Part shown: positions 34,675-43,056 of the stretch, piece by piece
How the letters are laid out: each line of letters starts with the position of its first letter
Numbering within the stretch: the first letter of the stretch is position 1
DNA from: an uncultured Lachnospiraceae bacterium
GTDB taxonomy: Bacteria > Bacillota > Clostridia > Lachnospirales > Lachnospiraceae
Length of the DNA stretch: 57,884 nucleotides
Assembly (NCBI GenBank): GCA_900314295.1
Contig: OMUU01000187.1
Coordinates: forward strand, 1-57,884
Direction: 5' to 3'
Notes under the pieces: generated by a model
Databases searched by the model: none
What the model was told of the DNA's origin: nothing
What the model saw: the letters and a program-made list of their open reading frames with translations, nothing else
Position numbers and translations under genes: made by a program

Positions 34675-35612
34675 TACGAGTCCTGCCCCACAGAACCTGC
34701 CGAAGACTCCGAAGCGTCCGTCGGCGTCATTTCAATGTCCAGATCCACGTCACCGCTTATACCGTCAACCGTTCCCGTGTTCGAGTACTGCCACACCTTA
34801 AATTTATAAGGAGTGCCGGGAGTCTCGCTATAATTTGAAAACCACACAGGAAGATTATAGAGCTTCGTCATGTCCAGCGTAAAGCTCTCCCAGTGCAGGT
34901 TCGTGTAGAGCATCGGTTCGTAGCCCGCATCTGCAATCGAAAGGCTGAAGGCTTTGATATTCTGCGTGAACTGATCACCGCTGACGCCGTCGGTCCGGGC
35001 GGCGCCGTCCTCAACCGTCTCCATATCGATCGCCGCCGGAAGATCCAGATGCCTCCCATTAAGCGTATTTGCCACAAACTGGGCTTCCTCTTTTGCTTCC
35101 TCTTCATTCACAGCCTGCGAATAAAAATAAACGCCTACATCAAGCCCCGCCCTTCTGGCGCCCTCATAATTTGTCTCAAACGTGGCGTCCTCCACCAGAG
35201 AACCGTCACTTCCGTATCCCCGATACCCGATTCTGAGATACGTGAACTCATATCCCGCATTTCTGACGGCTTCCCAGTCAACGGTCCCGTTATGCTCCGA
35301 CACATCAATCCCGAGACGATACGAATAATGATCGCCGTCCGTATAGGTCATCTTCTGCCCGTCCTTCACAAAGGCCGCTGAGTTGTAATCGTTATACAAA
35401 TCGCTCATGGAGTATGATGTTGAAAAAATACGCTCTGATACCTGATTATCCTCTGCAGCACGGTTTCCGAAGGCAACAATCGCCACAAACACCGCTGTAA
35501 AAGCGATCACAATGCTCGCGAGAATACGGTTGCGAAGAATTTTCTTCCTCTCCGCTCTTGTCACCCGATGCCGTCCTCCGCTTTTCCCCTTATTTCTTCT
35601 TTTTCCAGTCAT
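34674..35612 (-). CDS. Membrane-anchored GH25 lysozyme
   Basis: The 312-residue protein has a basic N-terminus, one hydrophobic segment (about 31-50) with no cleavage site, and a GH25 muramidase domain (about 98-295): LGIDVSEHNGTVDW, AAIDMETV with the paired acids, and VWQYSNTGTVDGISGDVDLD. It should cut the glycan backbone of peptidoglycan at the outer membrane face. A Ser/Ala-rich tail ends it. No strong ribosome site precedes the ATG. Confidence 0.92.
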   Translation of the reverse strand: MTGKRRNKGKSGGRHRVTRAERKKILRNRILASIVIAFTAVFVAIVAFGNRAAEDNQVSERIFSTSYSMSDLYNDYNSAAFVKDGQKMTYTDGDHYSYRLGIDVSEHNGTVDWEAVRNAGYEFTYLRIGYRGYGSDGSLVEDATFETNYEGARRAGLDVGVYFYSQAVNEEEAKEEAQFVANTLNGRHLDLPAAIDMETVEDGAARTDGVSGDQFTQNIKAFSLSIADAGYEPMLYTNLHWESFTLDMTKLYNLPVWFSNYSETPGTPYKFKVWQYSNTGTVDGISGDVDLDIEMTPTDASESSAGSVGQDS

Positions 35613-35702
35613 ATACGATCAGGCAGGCACAGCGCCTCCCCTTCCTTTCCCTTTTTCTCCCCTCACCGCCTTTTGGCGGAACTTATACATACCTTACACA
35701 CA

Positions 35703-35738
35703 AAAAAGGAGTGTGTCAATCTTGACACACTCCTTTTT
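35703..35738 (-). terminator. Strong intrinsic terminator after the radical SAM gene
   Basis: AAAAAGGAGTGTGTCA pairs perfectly with TGACACACTCCTTTTT, a 16-bp stem with a 4-base loop. It has A and T tracts on both sides, so it can work in both directions. It lies between the radical SAM stop and the GH25 start. Confidence 0.92.
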
Positions 35739-35761
35739 CATGTAGGCTCTGTGAACCGATG

Positions 35762-35820
35762 CTGTTCGCGCACGTACTAAAACAGCGTATTTGCTGTCCT
35801 CGTTCCACTTGCAATGAAAC
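35762..35820 (+). repeat. Degenerate relative of repeat B
   Basis: TGTTCGCGCACGTACTAAAA is followed by TTGCTGTCCTCGTTCCACTT and GCAATGAAAC, spaced like TGTTCACGCAC, TTACAGTCCTGTTGTCATTC and GCAAACTGAC of repeat B. A partial internal repeat of CGCACACGTGCTAAAAC lies just beyond. Relationship is weak. Confidence 0.4.
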
Positions 35821-35855
35821 CGTTACCATTCGCACACGTGCTAAAACGGCTGCCA

Positions 35856-37265
35856 TCAGCCCTCATCACGGATTCCCTGGATCTGGTCCTCGGTCTTCGG
35901 AACATAATTCGGATGATCGGATGCCCACAGCTTTTCAGCAACAGGCGCCCAGTTCTTTGCGTACTCCTCTACCTTGTGTGTAAGATGATCTACATTCTCA
36001 GGATCACTCATATCGGTAGACTTGGCGCCGGTTGCGTGAACCATCGCGCGAAGCTTTGCAGGATTCTCCAGCATCGGGCAGGGACGAAGCAGGTTGTCGC
36101 TGAACGGCTGTCCGTCGTGATATGCCTTGAACAGCGGCTGCTGCAGGCACTCGAGAATGCTGTTCTCATGGATATTGGCTCCGGAATAATGGATGAATAC
36201 GCACGGCTCTGCGTCGCCATTCGGGTTGATGTGGAAGTACGCCTTACCTCCGGCGATACATCCGGATACCCACTCGCCGTCATTCTGGAAGTCCATAAGG
36301 AAGATTTCCTTGCCGCCGTGATATCCGCGAACCTCACGGATTCTGTGATACATGTACTCACGCTGCTCCGGTGTCGGCACGAGCTCCATCGTCGTATCGT
36401 TGCCGGTCGGCATGAAGTGGAAGTACCAGCTGAACAGAACGCCTTTGTCAATCAGGAAGTCAAGGAACTCATCGCTTGTAACAGCCTTGTAGTTCGCGCT
36501 TGTATAGCAGATGGAGGTACCATACGGAAGTCGGTTCTCACGAAGCAGATCCATGGTCTTCATAACCTTATCAAACACACCTTCGCCGCGGCGGTTATCC
36601 GTCGCACTCTCGAGACCCTCAATGGACATGGACAGCACGATATTCTTGCATTCCTTCATGTCGTCACAGAACTGCTGATCTACCAGAGTACCATTTGTAA
36701 AGATCATGAAACCACAGTCCTTGTGTGCCTTTGCAAGCTTGACGATATCTTTTTTGCGAACCATCGGCTCACCGCCGGTCAGAACGTATGCCCGGGTACC
36801 CAGCGCTTTTCCCTGTGTAACAATACGATCCATGTCCTCGTAGGACAGGTTCAGTGTACGGCTGTACTCTGACGCCCAGCAGCCCACACAGTGAAGGTTA
36901 CATGCGGATGTCGGGTCAAAAAGAATAACCCACGGAACGTTGATGTTGTATTTCTCGGCATTTTTGCGGGTCTCATGGTATCCTACATAACCGGCCTCAA
37001 ATCCGAACGCCATGAACAGACCCTTTACAACCTCCGGATCTACATCGCGAAGAATACGGTCAAAGAAATTCGCATATTTCTCGCCCTTGGTGAACGTTGC
37101 TCTCAGATTATCAAATGCCTTCGGGCTCCACGTATCTCCAAGGAATTTCTGCGCTGTATCAATGACCTTGATATAGCCGTCTTCCTTATTTGCTGTTTTG
37201 ATTACCTGATTTAATACAAGCTCGAATGCTTTCCTCTCGGCAGCATGCACGATTGCGTTTGGCAT
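35856..37265 (-). CDS. Radical SAM protein with SPASM-like C-terminus
   Basis: The 469-residue enzyme has a helical N-terminus of about 100 residues, then a radical SAM core with CNLHCVGC (Cys122, Cys126, Cys129) holding the 4Fe-4S cluster, TGGEPMV for SAM binding, and SMSIEGLE. Further Cys in GCIAGGKAYF, AEPCVFIHY and LRPCPML suggest an auxiliary cluster of the SPASM or twitch type. Similar proteins are common in Lachnospiraceae with no assigned reaction. No peptide substrate gene is visible beside it. AGGAGG lies 9 bases before the ATG at 37265, which decides the start against one two codons upstream. Confidence 0.85.
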   Translation of the reverse strand: MPNAIVHAAERKAFELVLNQVIKTANKEDGYIKVIDTAQKFLGDTWSPKAFDNLRATFTKGEKYANFFDRILRDVDPEVVKGLFMAFGFEAGYVGYHETRKNAEKYNINVPWVILFDPTSACNLHCVGCWASEYSRTLNLSYEDMDRIVTQGKALGTRAYVLTGGEPMVRKKDIVKLAKAHKDCGFMIFTNGTLVDQQFCDDMKECKNIVLSMSIEGLESATDNRRGEGVFDKVMKTMDLLRENRLPYGTSICYTSANYKAVTSDEFLDFLIDKGVLFSWYFHFMPTGNDTTMELVPTPEQREYMYHRIREVRGYHGGKEIFLMDFQNDGEWVSGCIAGGKAYFHINPNGDAEPCVFIHYSGANIHENSILECLQQPLFKAYHDGQPFSDNLLRPCPMLENPAKLRAMVHATGAKSTDMSDPENVDHLTHKVEEYAKNWAPVAEKLWASDHPNYVPKTEDQIQGIRDEG

Positions 37266-37308
37266 CTTCATTAACCTCCTGATGAAACTTTTATGTGACA
37301 CTGCTTCA

Positions 37309-37337
37309 ATTATAAATTTTCGATAAAATAATGTCGA
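37309..37337 (-). promoter_or_regulatory. Promoter of the radical SAM gene
   Basis: Minus-strand TCGACA (37332-37337) and TATAAT (37309-37314) are 17 bases apart, 44 bases before the start codon. Upstream, GGACAA occurs several times (near 37339, 37361 and 37388), and TGTCC-N7-GGACA forms an inverted repeat at about 37378-37394, which may bind a regulator. Confidence 0.6.
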
Positions 37338-37630
37338 GGACAATTCCCGAAAATCAGTGGGACAAAATAGAATACCTGTCCAATTAGTGGACAACTCGAC
37401 AAAAACGTCAAATGGTCATTTTTCACTGCCGCAACGCCATTTATTGTTTAAATTCTCCGCTTTCTCCCAAGCGCTGATTTCTTTTTCATTTCCGTGCCCG
37501 ACGCAATTGTCGCCGGGGAAACTGGTCAATATTTGCATATGAATTTTTGAAACAAACACCCATACGATATCTTGTACCCCAAACTACATAAGTCCCCCGT
37601 CACAAAAGCTGCTTCGCAGTCCCCTGCCGT
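37338..37630. other. Intergenic region upstream of the radical SAM gene
   Basis: No coding potential is seen. It holds the GGACAA motifs upstream of the radical SAM promoter and a degenerate copy of repeat A at 37556-37592, then the end of the GH5 gene. Confidence 0.6.
37556..37592 (+). repeat. Dispersed repeat A, copy 3 (degenerate)
   Basis: ACACCCATACGATATCTTGT followed by a segment ending CTACATAAG aligns with copies at 12909 and 33092 with about seven differences. Confidence 0.65.
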
Positions 37631-39274
37631 CTATATACCTCCGAAAGACGGATCATACCGGTAGAGGAACGTGATCGCCTCCGCGCGGATACATTTCTGA
37701 TTCGGTCCGAAAACGGAAGACGAAGTGCCCTTCGTCACACCACGGTTCGCCGCCCACAGCACCGCATCATAATAATAATCATGCCGATGTACGTCAGAAA
37801 AGGCATTCTTTGATCCCGGGTCCTTTTCGCCTGAAAAACGATACAGCATGGTCACCGCCTCTCCTCTGGTCAGCGTCTTGTCCGGGCTAAATTTTGAAGC
37901 CGATGTTCCCGACGTAAAGCCCTTCTTCCATGCCCAGAGGACGGCATTCCGGTAGTACGCACCGGAACTCACATCGGTAAACGGAAGCGCCCCGTCCTCA
38001 TAGGGTGCGCCGTCCATCCGCCACAGCCAGGAGATGAACTGTGCCCTGGACACATCCCTGTTCCAGCCGAATTCACTTGCCGAGAAACCCTTCGCCACAC
38101 CGGCATCGCTCGCGGCATATACTGCATCGTAATAATACCGGCTGCTGTCCAGGACATCAGCAAACAGCCCTTCTGACGCAAGCTCCTTCTCCCGCTGCTT
38201 TCTACACAATTCCCGGTACCATTTACCCGTAACCGTCAGGTCAGAAACCGCCCAGCCGGACGTTTTCGTGCAATCACTCCGGATATAGGAAGCTGCTTCT
38301 GCCTTGTTGCACAGAGACCAGCAGCAGAAGCTGATGTTGTTGGCATTCAGCAGATTGATCCAGCTGTCGGCATTATTGGTATCATAGCTTCCGTTTCCTG
38401 ACGCATCGCAGATGCCGAACTCGGATACGAACACCGGCGTCCCGCTCTGGAGCGCTGTTTTCAATTTGTTCTTCAGGCTGTCATAATGCGAGGCCGCATA
38501 GAAATGGAAGGTATACATGACATTTTCAATTCCTGCGGTTGAGAGCGGCTTTCGTGCCACCTCATCAATATCCTGAGACCAGGTATTTGTTCCGCAGAGA
38601 ATCACAGCATTGCTTCCGCAACCGCGAATGACGCCTGCGATCGTCTTCTCATAGGTATAGAGATCCCGGGATGAGCCGTCATACCAGGGTGTGTTGACCG
38701 GCTCATTGCAGATTTCAAAAATCACATTTCCCACAGACGCATACTGCGCGGCATATGTCCTGAAAAACGCTTTTGCCTGTTCCAGATCGTCGTTCGGATT
38801 GTAATTCAGTACATGCCAGTCAAGGATGATATACATTCCCAGCTTCTGCGCGGCGCTTACTCCCTCGCGAATCTTCGCGTCCATCCGGTCCCTGCTTCCC
38901 TGCAGATAACCGCCCTCCCGCGGATACAGGGCAAGGCGTATCGTATTGATGCCCCAGTCATCCCGAAGCGTGCGGAAGCTATCCTCGCTGATGTACTCCG
39001 GAAACCACTGCACGCCGTGTGTGCTGGCTCCTCGCAGCTGAAACGGCTTCCCATCCTTGTCCAGAATCGTCGGGGCCGTAAGGCTGCCGCTCCTGCCGAC
39101 ATGCAGATCTCCGTGTGATTCAAACGGCGTCTCCATGCCATTCGAAGAACCGGTCACCGGTGCAGACGGCTGAGAAGCCGCCCACACGCCAGACGGAAAT
39201 AAAAAGAAAAGAGCGGCCGCAATGGCAAAAATCCATACCCAATGATTTCGAATCACACTTCGTTCCGCCTTCAT
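37631..39274 (-). CDS. Secreted GH5 endoglucanase with three SLH domains
   Basis: The 547-residue exported enzyme has a signal peptide (1-33, ending GVWA-AS), a GH5 domain (about 55-345) and three S-layer homology modules (about 370-545). GH5 residues are visible: WGINTIRLALYP, DWHVLNYNP, FEICNEPVN with the acid/base Glu, and VFVSEFGICD with the nucleophile. The SLH modules (FADVLD, FTDVSS, FSDVHR starts) should hold it on secondary wall polymer. It probably cuts beta-1,4-glucan or mannan at the cell surface. GAGG lies 7 bases before the ATG. The surface polymer may be made by enzymes in this window, but that link is inference. Confidence 0.92.
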   Translation of the reverse strand: MKAERSVIRNHWVWIFAIAAALFFLFPSGVWAASQPSAPVTGSSNGMETPFESHGDLHVGRSGSLTAPTILDKDGKPFQLRGASTHGVQWFPEYISEDSFRTLRDDWGINTIRLALYPREGGYLQGSRDRMDAKIREGVSAAQKLGMYIILDWHVLNYNPNDDLEQAKAFFRTYAAQYASVGNVIFEICNEPVNTPWYDGSSRDLYTYEKTIAGVIRGCGSNAVILCGTNTWSQDIDEVARKPLSTAGIENVMYTFHFYAASHYDSLKNKLKTALQSGTPVFVSEFGICDASGNGSYDTNNADSWINLLNANNISFCCWSLCNKAEAASYIRSDCTKTSGWAVSDLTVTGKWYRELCRKQREKELASEGLFADVLDSSRYYYDAVYAASDAGVAKGFSASEFGWNRDVSRAQFISWLWRMDGAPYEDGALPFTDVSSGAYYRNAVLWAWKKGFTSGTSASKFSPDKTLTRGEAVTMLYRFSGEKDPGSKNAFSDVHRHDYYYDAVLWAANRGVTKGTSSSVFGPNQKCIRAEAITFLYRYDPSFGGI

Positions 39275-39361
39275 GTTCAAGCCTCCCCTCAGCCTTACAG
39301 CAGCCACTTCCCACCTACGCACACCGTGCGACGCAGGTCATAACTTTTATCTGATAAACCT

Positions 39362-39390
39362 ATATTAACGTCATATCACAAATTGCACAA
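39362..39390 (-). promoter_or_regulatory. Possible promoter of the GH5 gene
   Basis: Minus-strand TTGTGC (39385-39390) and TAATAT (39362-39367) are 17 bases apart, about 88 bases before the start codon. The -35 box is weak. Confidence 0.45.
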
Positions 39391-39437
39391 GAAGCACATA
39401 TGTCGGGGTCCCTCCTGCAAACGTGAAGCTTCCTGGG

Positions 39438-39537
39438 CACGAGATAAAAAGTGCTGCGCGAGTTTTATCTCTCTATCGTGTCGCTCGCCTCACACGAATG
39501 CTTTGCATTCGGCTGTGGCTCGCTGTTCGCGTAAATA
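39438..39537 (+). repeat. Palindromic repeat C, copy 2
   Basis: GAGATAAAA and TTTTATCTC form a stem around GTGCTGCGCGAG, followed by a second palindrome CGAATGCTTTGCATTCG, and the segment ends GTTCGCGTAAAT. It matches copy 1 at 33611-33667 in order but has an extra 40 bases. It fills much of the 324-base gap between the GH5 gene and the histidine kinase gene; no gene lies there. Confidence 0.7.
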
Positions 39538-39598
39538 GTCCCCGAATATTCGGCCCTCCTGGATTCCCATGGCGGACCGGATATCCGGGATTTTTTTG

Positions 39599-41203
39599 TC
39601 AGTGTCCATTCCCATTCACTGGAAGCATAATTTCATATACGCAACCCGGCCGATCTGTCAGAGAAATACTGCCTCCGTGAAGCTCCACAATCTGTTTTGC
39701 GATGGATAAGCCAAGGCCTGTTCCCTTGCCGCTGGTTCTCGACTCATTGCCGACTACAAACGGGTCAAAGATGGACGCCCTGTATTTCTCCGGAATTCCG
39801 GGGCCGTTATCTCCAATGAGGACACGCAGATAATTCCCATCTTTCGTGACGAGGCCGGCTTCTATGCGAAACGTTGTTCCGGGCCCGCAATACTTCATGG
39901 CATTTCCCAGAATATTATCAAACACCCTTCTCAGCTGCATACGGTCAAAACCGGCATCTATTCTTTCCTCCGGAAGGTCTGCTTCCAGATGGAAGCCTCC
40001 CACCTCCAGCTCCGAATATCTCCCGGCGATATATTCCCGAATGTATTCGCAAAGATCTCCCTGCTCCATATTTAACTGAAATCCCGGATGGTCAAGCCGG
40101 CTGTAGTCGCTGAAGCTGTTGATCAGGCCTGTGAGAAGCTCTGTCTTGTTCTGAATGATTTCCAGATATTTATCCTGCTCCTTCTCGGGAATCAGCCCGT
40201 CCCGCATGGCATTGACGTATCCAGAAATCACGGTGATCGGCGTCTTCAGATCATGAGAGATATCCGCCACCATCTTCCTCCGCTGATCCTGAAGCTTCTT
40301 CTGTTCTTCCTCACTCTTTCTCAGCGCCTCTTCCATATGGTTAAAGGATCGGATCACCTCGAGCATTTCCTTTGGTTCCTCACCTTCATGAATCTGAATC
40401 CAGTTCCCGCCGGCGGTTTCGTCAATCGCTCTTGTCAGCTTTCGGATCGGGGCCACCACCCTGGCGGAAAGCCTCCTTCCCGTCAGAATAATCAGAACAA
40501 CCAGAAGAATAATACAGATGCCGATAACAGTCACTACCGTAACTCTTTGCGCACTAACAATTCCGGCAGAGTCTGAGTTGCTGTGAATCAGGAGATATCT
40601 CCGTTCGCCTTTGCTGTTCAGAAATTCATATTTCTGAATAAAAAGATTGCTGCTGTCTACCTTATAGAACAGGTAATCCATCGTTTCCGATGAAATCTGA
40701 CTGTTCTTTAAATTCAGATTGCTGTACATGATCTTCCCGTTTTCATCCAGCATGGCAATTCCCGTGAGCTGATCCTCCGTATGCCGCACCAATAGAGAGC
40801 CCTGCTTTTCCCCGTTTTCCAGAGGCAGCAGGTCATACACGACATCTGTGTCGACGAGGGGAAGATACTGGAGGATATCTTTGTTGTAGGTATTCTTATG
40901 CTGAGAATCGCTGGTAAAAAGCACATTCGCCTTATTATCTGTGATCTCAAAATATCCGTTTCTGCCCAGCAATTTTACAGTATTTATGGAAGAATAATCA
41001 TCATTCTCGGCGGAATTCACACGCCGGATCAGTTTTTTAATTCCGGCGGGTTCTACCTTCTGCGGCATGAGAATCCATCCCACCCCTCCAAAAACAGCTG
41101 CCAGGATCAATACGATCACTGCCAGCCGTATGGAATTGTGAATCACCAGAGTATAGATGCTTCCTTTTTCTTTTGCTTTCAATATATTCAATTTTTTACG
41201 CAT
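39599..41203 (-). CDS. Sensor histidine kinase
   Basis: The 534-residue membrane kinase has two helices (about 22-46 and 212-237) around an extracytoplasmic sensor domain of about 165 residues, then HAMP, HisKA (ADISHDLKTPITVISG, phosphorylated His) and HATPase_c (NILGNAMKYC, GDNGPGIP, GKGTGLGLSIAK). It pairs with the OmpR-type regulator encoded 10 bases upstream. Because the pair directly follows the dlt-like operon, a link to cell-surface charge or antimicrobial peptide stress is likely by analogy with DltRS and GraRS systems, but this is inference. Confidence 0.95.
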   Translation of the reverse strand: MRKKLNILKAKEKGSIYTLVIHNSIRLAVIVLILAAVFGGVGWILMPQKVEPAGIKKLIRRVNSAENDDYSSINTVKLLGRNGYFEITDNKANVLFTSDSQHKNTYNKDILQYLPLVDTDVVYDLLPLENGEKQGSLLVRHTEDQLTGIAMLDENGKIMYSNLNLKNSQISSETMDYLFYKVDSSNLFIQKYEFLNSKGERRYLLIHSNSDSAGIVSAQRVTVVTVIGICIILLVVLIILTGRRLSARVVAPIRKLTRAIDETAGGNWIQIHEGEEPKEMLEVIRSFNHMEEALRKSEEEQKKLQDQRRKMVADISHDLKTPITVISGYVNAMRDGLIPEKEQDKYLEIIQNKTELLTGLINSFSDYSRLDHPGFQLNMEQGDLCEYIREYIAGRYSELEVGGFHLEADLPEERIDAGFDRMQLRRVFDNILGNAMKYCGPGTTFRIEAGLVTKDGNYLRVLIGDNGPGIPEKYRASIFDPFVVGNESRTSGKGTGLGLSIAKQIVELHGGSISLTDRPGCVYEIMLPVNGNGH

Positions 41204-41213
41204 AGGCCTTCCC

Positions 41214-41930
41214 CTACAGTCTCGCGACTCCCAGCTTATATCCCAGTCCGCGGACCGTCAGCAGATACTCCGGTTTCTTCGGGTCGTCCTCAATCTTGTC
41301 CCTGAGGTTCGAGATATGGACCATGATCGTATTCTCGTCATTTTCAAAATATTCTCCGCGAAGATACTCATAGATCTGCACCTTTGTGTAGACACGTCCC
41401 GGATTCTTCATCAGGAGCATCAGAATCCGGATCTCTGTCGGCGTGACCTTAATCTCTTCTCCACCCTTAAAAAGCTGAAGCGTCTGCATATTGATCTCCA
41501 GCTCCTTGTAGCGGAGAATCTCCTGCTCTCTCACTTCGTCCGTTCCCGTATTCAGATCATAAAATCTGCGGAAAGCAGCCTTTACCCTTGCCACAACCTC
41601 CAGTGGATTAAACGGCTTCACCAGATAATCATCCGCCCCGAGATCGAGTCCGAGTATCTTGTCACTGTCCTCTTTCTTCGCAGACAATACGATGATCGGA
41701 AGGTTATACTTTTCCCGCACCTTTCGGATCAGCTCAAACCCATTCATCTTCGGCATCATGATATCAAAAATTCCCAGATCCACCTTCTCCTTTTCAATCA
41801 GGCGGTATGCAGCCGCTCCGTCCTCCGCGGAAAGTATCCGGTAGCCCTGATTTTCAAGGTAAAGCTTCAGCACCTCAATGATATCCGCGTCATCCTCCGC
41901 GATTAAAATCGTGTATTGTTTTTCCTCCAT
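41214..41930 (-). CDS. OmpR family response regulator
   Basis: The 238-residue regulator has a receiver domain (ILIAEDDADIIEVLK, DLGIFDIMMPKMNG with the phosphoacceptor Asp, VLSAKKE, YLVKPFNPLE) and a winged-helix output domain (VTPTEIRILMLLMKNPGRVY, ENTIMVHISNLRDKIE, LTVRGLGYKL). Its 3' end is 10 bases from the kinase gene. It lies 82 bases after the SGNH gene of the dlt-like operon and may be co-transcribed with it. Confidence 0.95.
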   Translation of the reverse strand: MEEKQYTILIAEDDADIIEVLKLYLENQGYRILSAEDGAAAYRLIEKEKVDLGIFDIMMPKMNGFELIRKVREKYNLPIIVLSAKKEDSDKILGLDLGADDYLVKPFNPLEVVARVKAAFRRFYDLNTGTDEVREQEILRYKELEINMQTLQLFKGGEEIKVTPTEIRILMLLMKNPGRVYTKVQIYEYLRGEYFENDENTIMVHISNLRDKIEDDPKKPEYLLTVRGLGYKLGVARL

Positions 41931-42012
41931 GCTCTGCGAATCCCTTCCTGACCTGATAATCGTTAATACCTGCTCACCACGTCAAAATTTCAAGCTTACA
42001 CCATTCCCTGAT

Positions 42013-43041
42013 TCACGGAATCACACTCTGCACAGCAGTCAGTGTCACGGCAGCATTTTTCTTCCGGATCTCCTTCGTGTATCTGGCAGCCTGCTTCTGA
42101 TAAGTCAAGGAGAGTTCTTCCCATTCCTGAAACGACGCATCCTTCCTGTGGTCTGTCAGTCTGAAGGTCTTGAGAACGGATTCCATGTACGCCGTCGTCT
42201 TTTCCGCCCCGGAAATGTTCAGATGATCCCCTCCATCCAGCGTGTCCCTGCTCCAGTCGATCCCGATCTCCTTGCGCTTCAGGTTCATATCGACATAAAG
42301 CAGCTTGTTTTCTGACGCGAGTCTCTCCAGACGGTTATGTTTTTTCGTATTATAATTGACCGGCGAGGGGGCGCTGTAGAGTACCAGACGAATTCCCTTT
42401 TCTCTGCAAAGATCAACGATTCTGTCAAAGATTCTCTGATTCATCCAGGAAATAGACGCTTCCTGCGATGTTTCCTGCATATAATCCGCTGTTCCCTTAT
42501 ACGGACGGATCCCTCTTCGGATTTCGAACCCTTTATTGTTCATCTGAACCGGCTCGATCTTCGGTTTTATGATAACATTTTTCCACAGGTTATGATATTG
42601 AAAAATCGGAAAGACAGAAGCCGTTTTGGTCGCCACCAGATCCTGAAGCTGATCCAGATCCTTCCCTGACCGGAAAAGGGCATTGGTCTCCATCAGTACC
42701 ACCTTGGGCTTCTGGGTCTCCAGTCCGGTTTCCAGCATTGTCAGCATCTCATTCATGGTCTGCCCGGACTGCCCGCCCACAAAGACGGTATAACCGGTAT
42801 CCTTCCAGATCTGAAGCGGTGAAATCGATGTATAGCTCTCGCTGTCTCCGATGGTCAGCACATCGATCGTGTCCGGCTTCTCCTCTTCAAGCCTCACAAC
42901 TGCCGCATGCCGTTTGAGGGAGCTGGTTCCCAGAACCTTCATGGCATACGTGTTCAGCAGAAACGAGCCCAGAAGCAGAAGCAGGACCAGACCGACCGCG
43001 AACCCGATTTTTTCTTTGATTGATATTTTTTTGATATCCAT
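42013..43041 (-). CDS. SGNH-type esterase/acyltransferase partner (DltD-like)
   Basis: The 342-residue protein has one N-terminal helix (about 12-32) and an extracytoplasmic SGNH hydrolase-like domain. The nucleophile block is LTIGDSESY (Ser67), and a late DGGDHLNISGA supplies the Asp-His pair. MBOAT systems such as DltB/DltD and AlgI/AlgJ pair with membrane-tethered SGNH proteins of this kind, which finish acyl transfer outside the cell. It is last in the five-gene dlt-like run, 15 bases after the MBOAT gene. The overall sequence is not close to classical DltD. Confidence 0.8.
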   Translation of the reverse strand: MDIKKISIKEKIGFAVGLVLLLLLGSFLLNTYAMKVLGTSSLKRHAAVVRLEEEKPDTIDVLTIGDSESYTSISPLQIWKDTGYTVFVGGQSGQTMNEMLTMLETGLETQKPKVVLMETNALFRSGKDLDQLQDLVATKTASVFPIFQYHNLWKNVIIKPKIEPVQMNNKGFEIRRGIRPYKGTADYMQETSQEASISWMNQRIFDRIVDLCREKGIRLVLYSAPSPVNYNTKKHNRLERLASENKLLYVDMNLKRKEIGIDWSRDTLDGGDHLNISGAEKTTAYMESVLKTFRLTDHRKDASFQEWEELSLTYQKQAARYTKEIRKKNAAVTLTAVQSVIP

Positions 43042-43056
43042 TTCTCTGTCTCCGCC

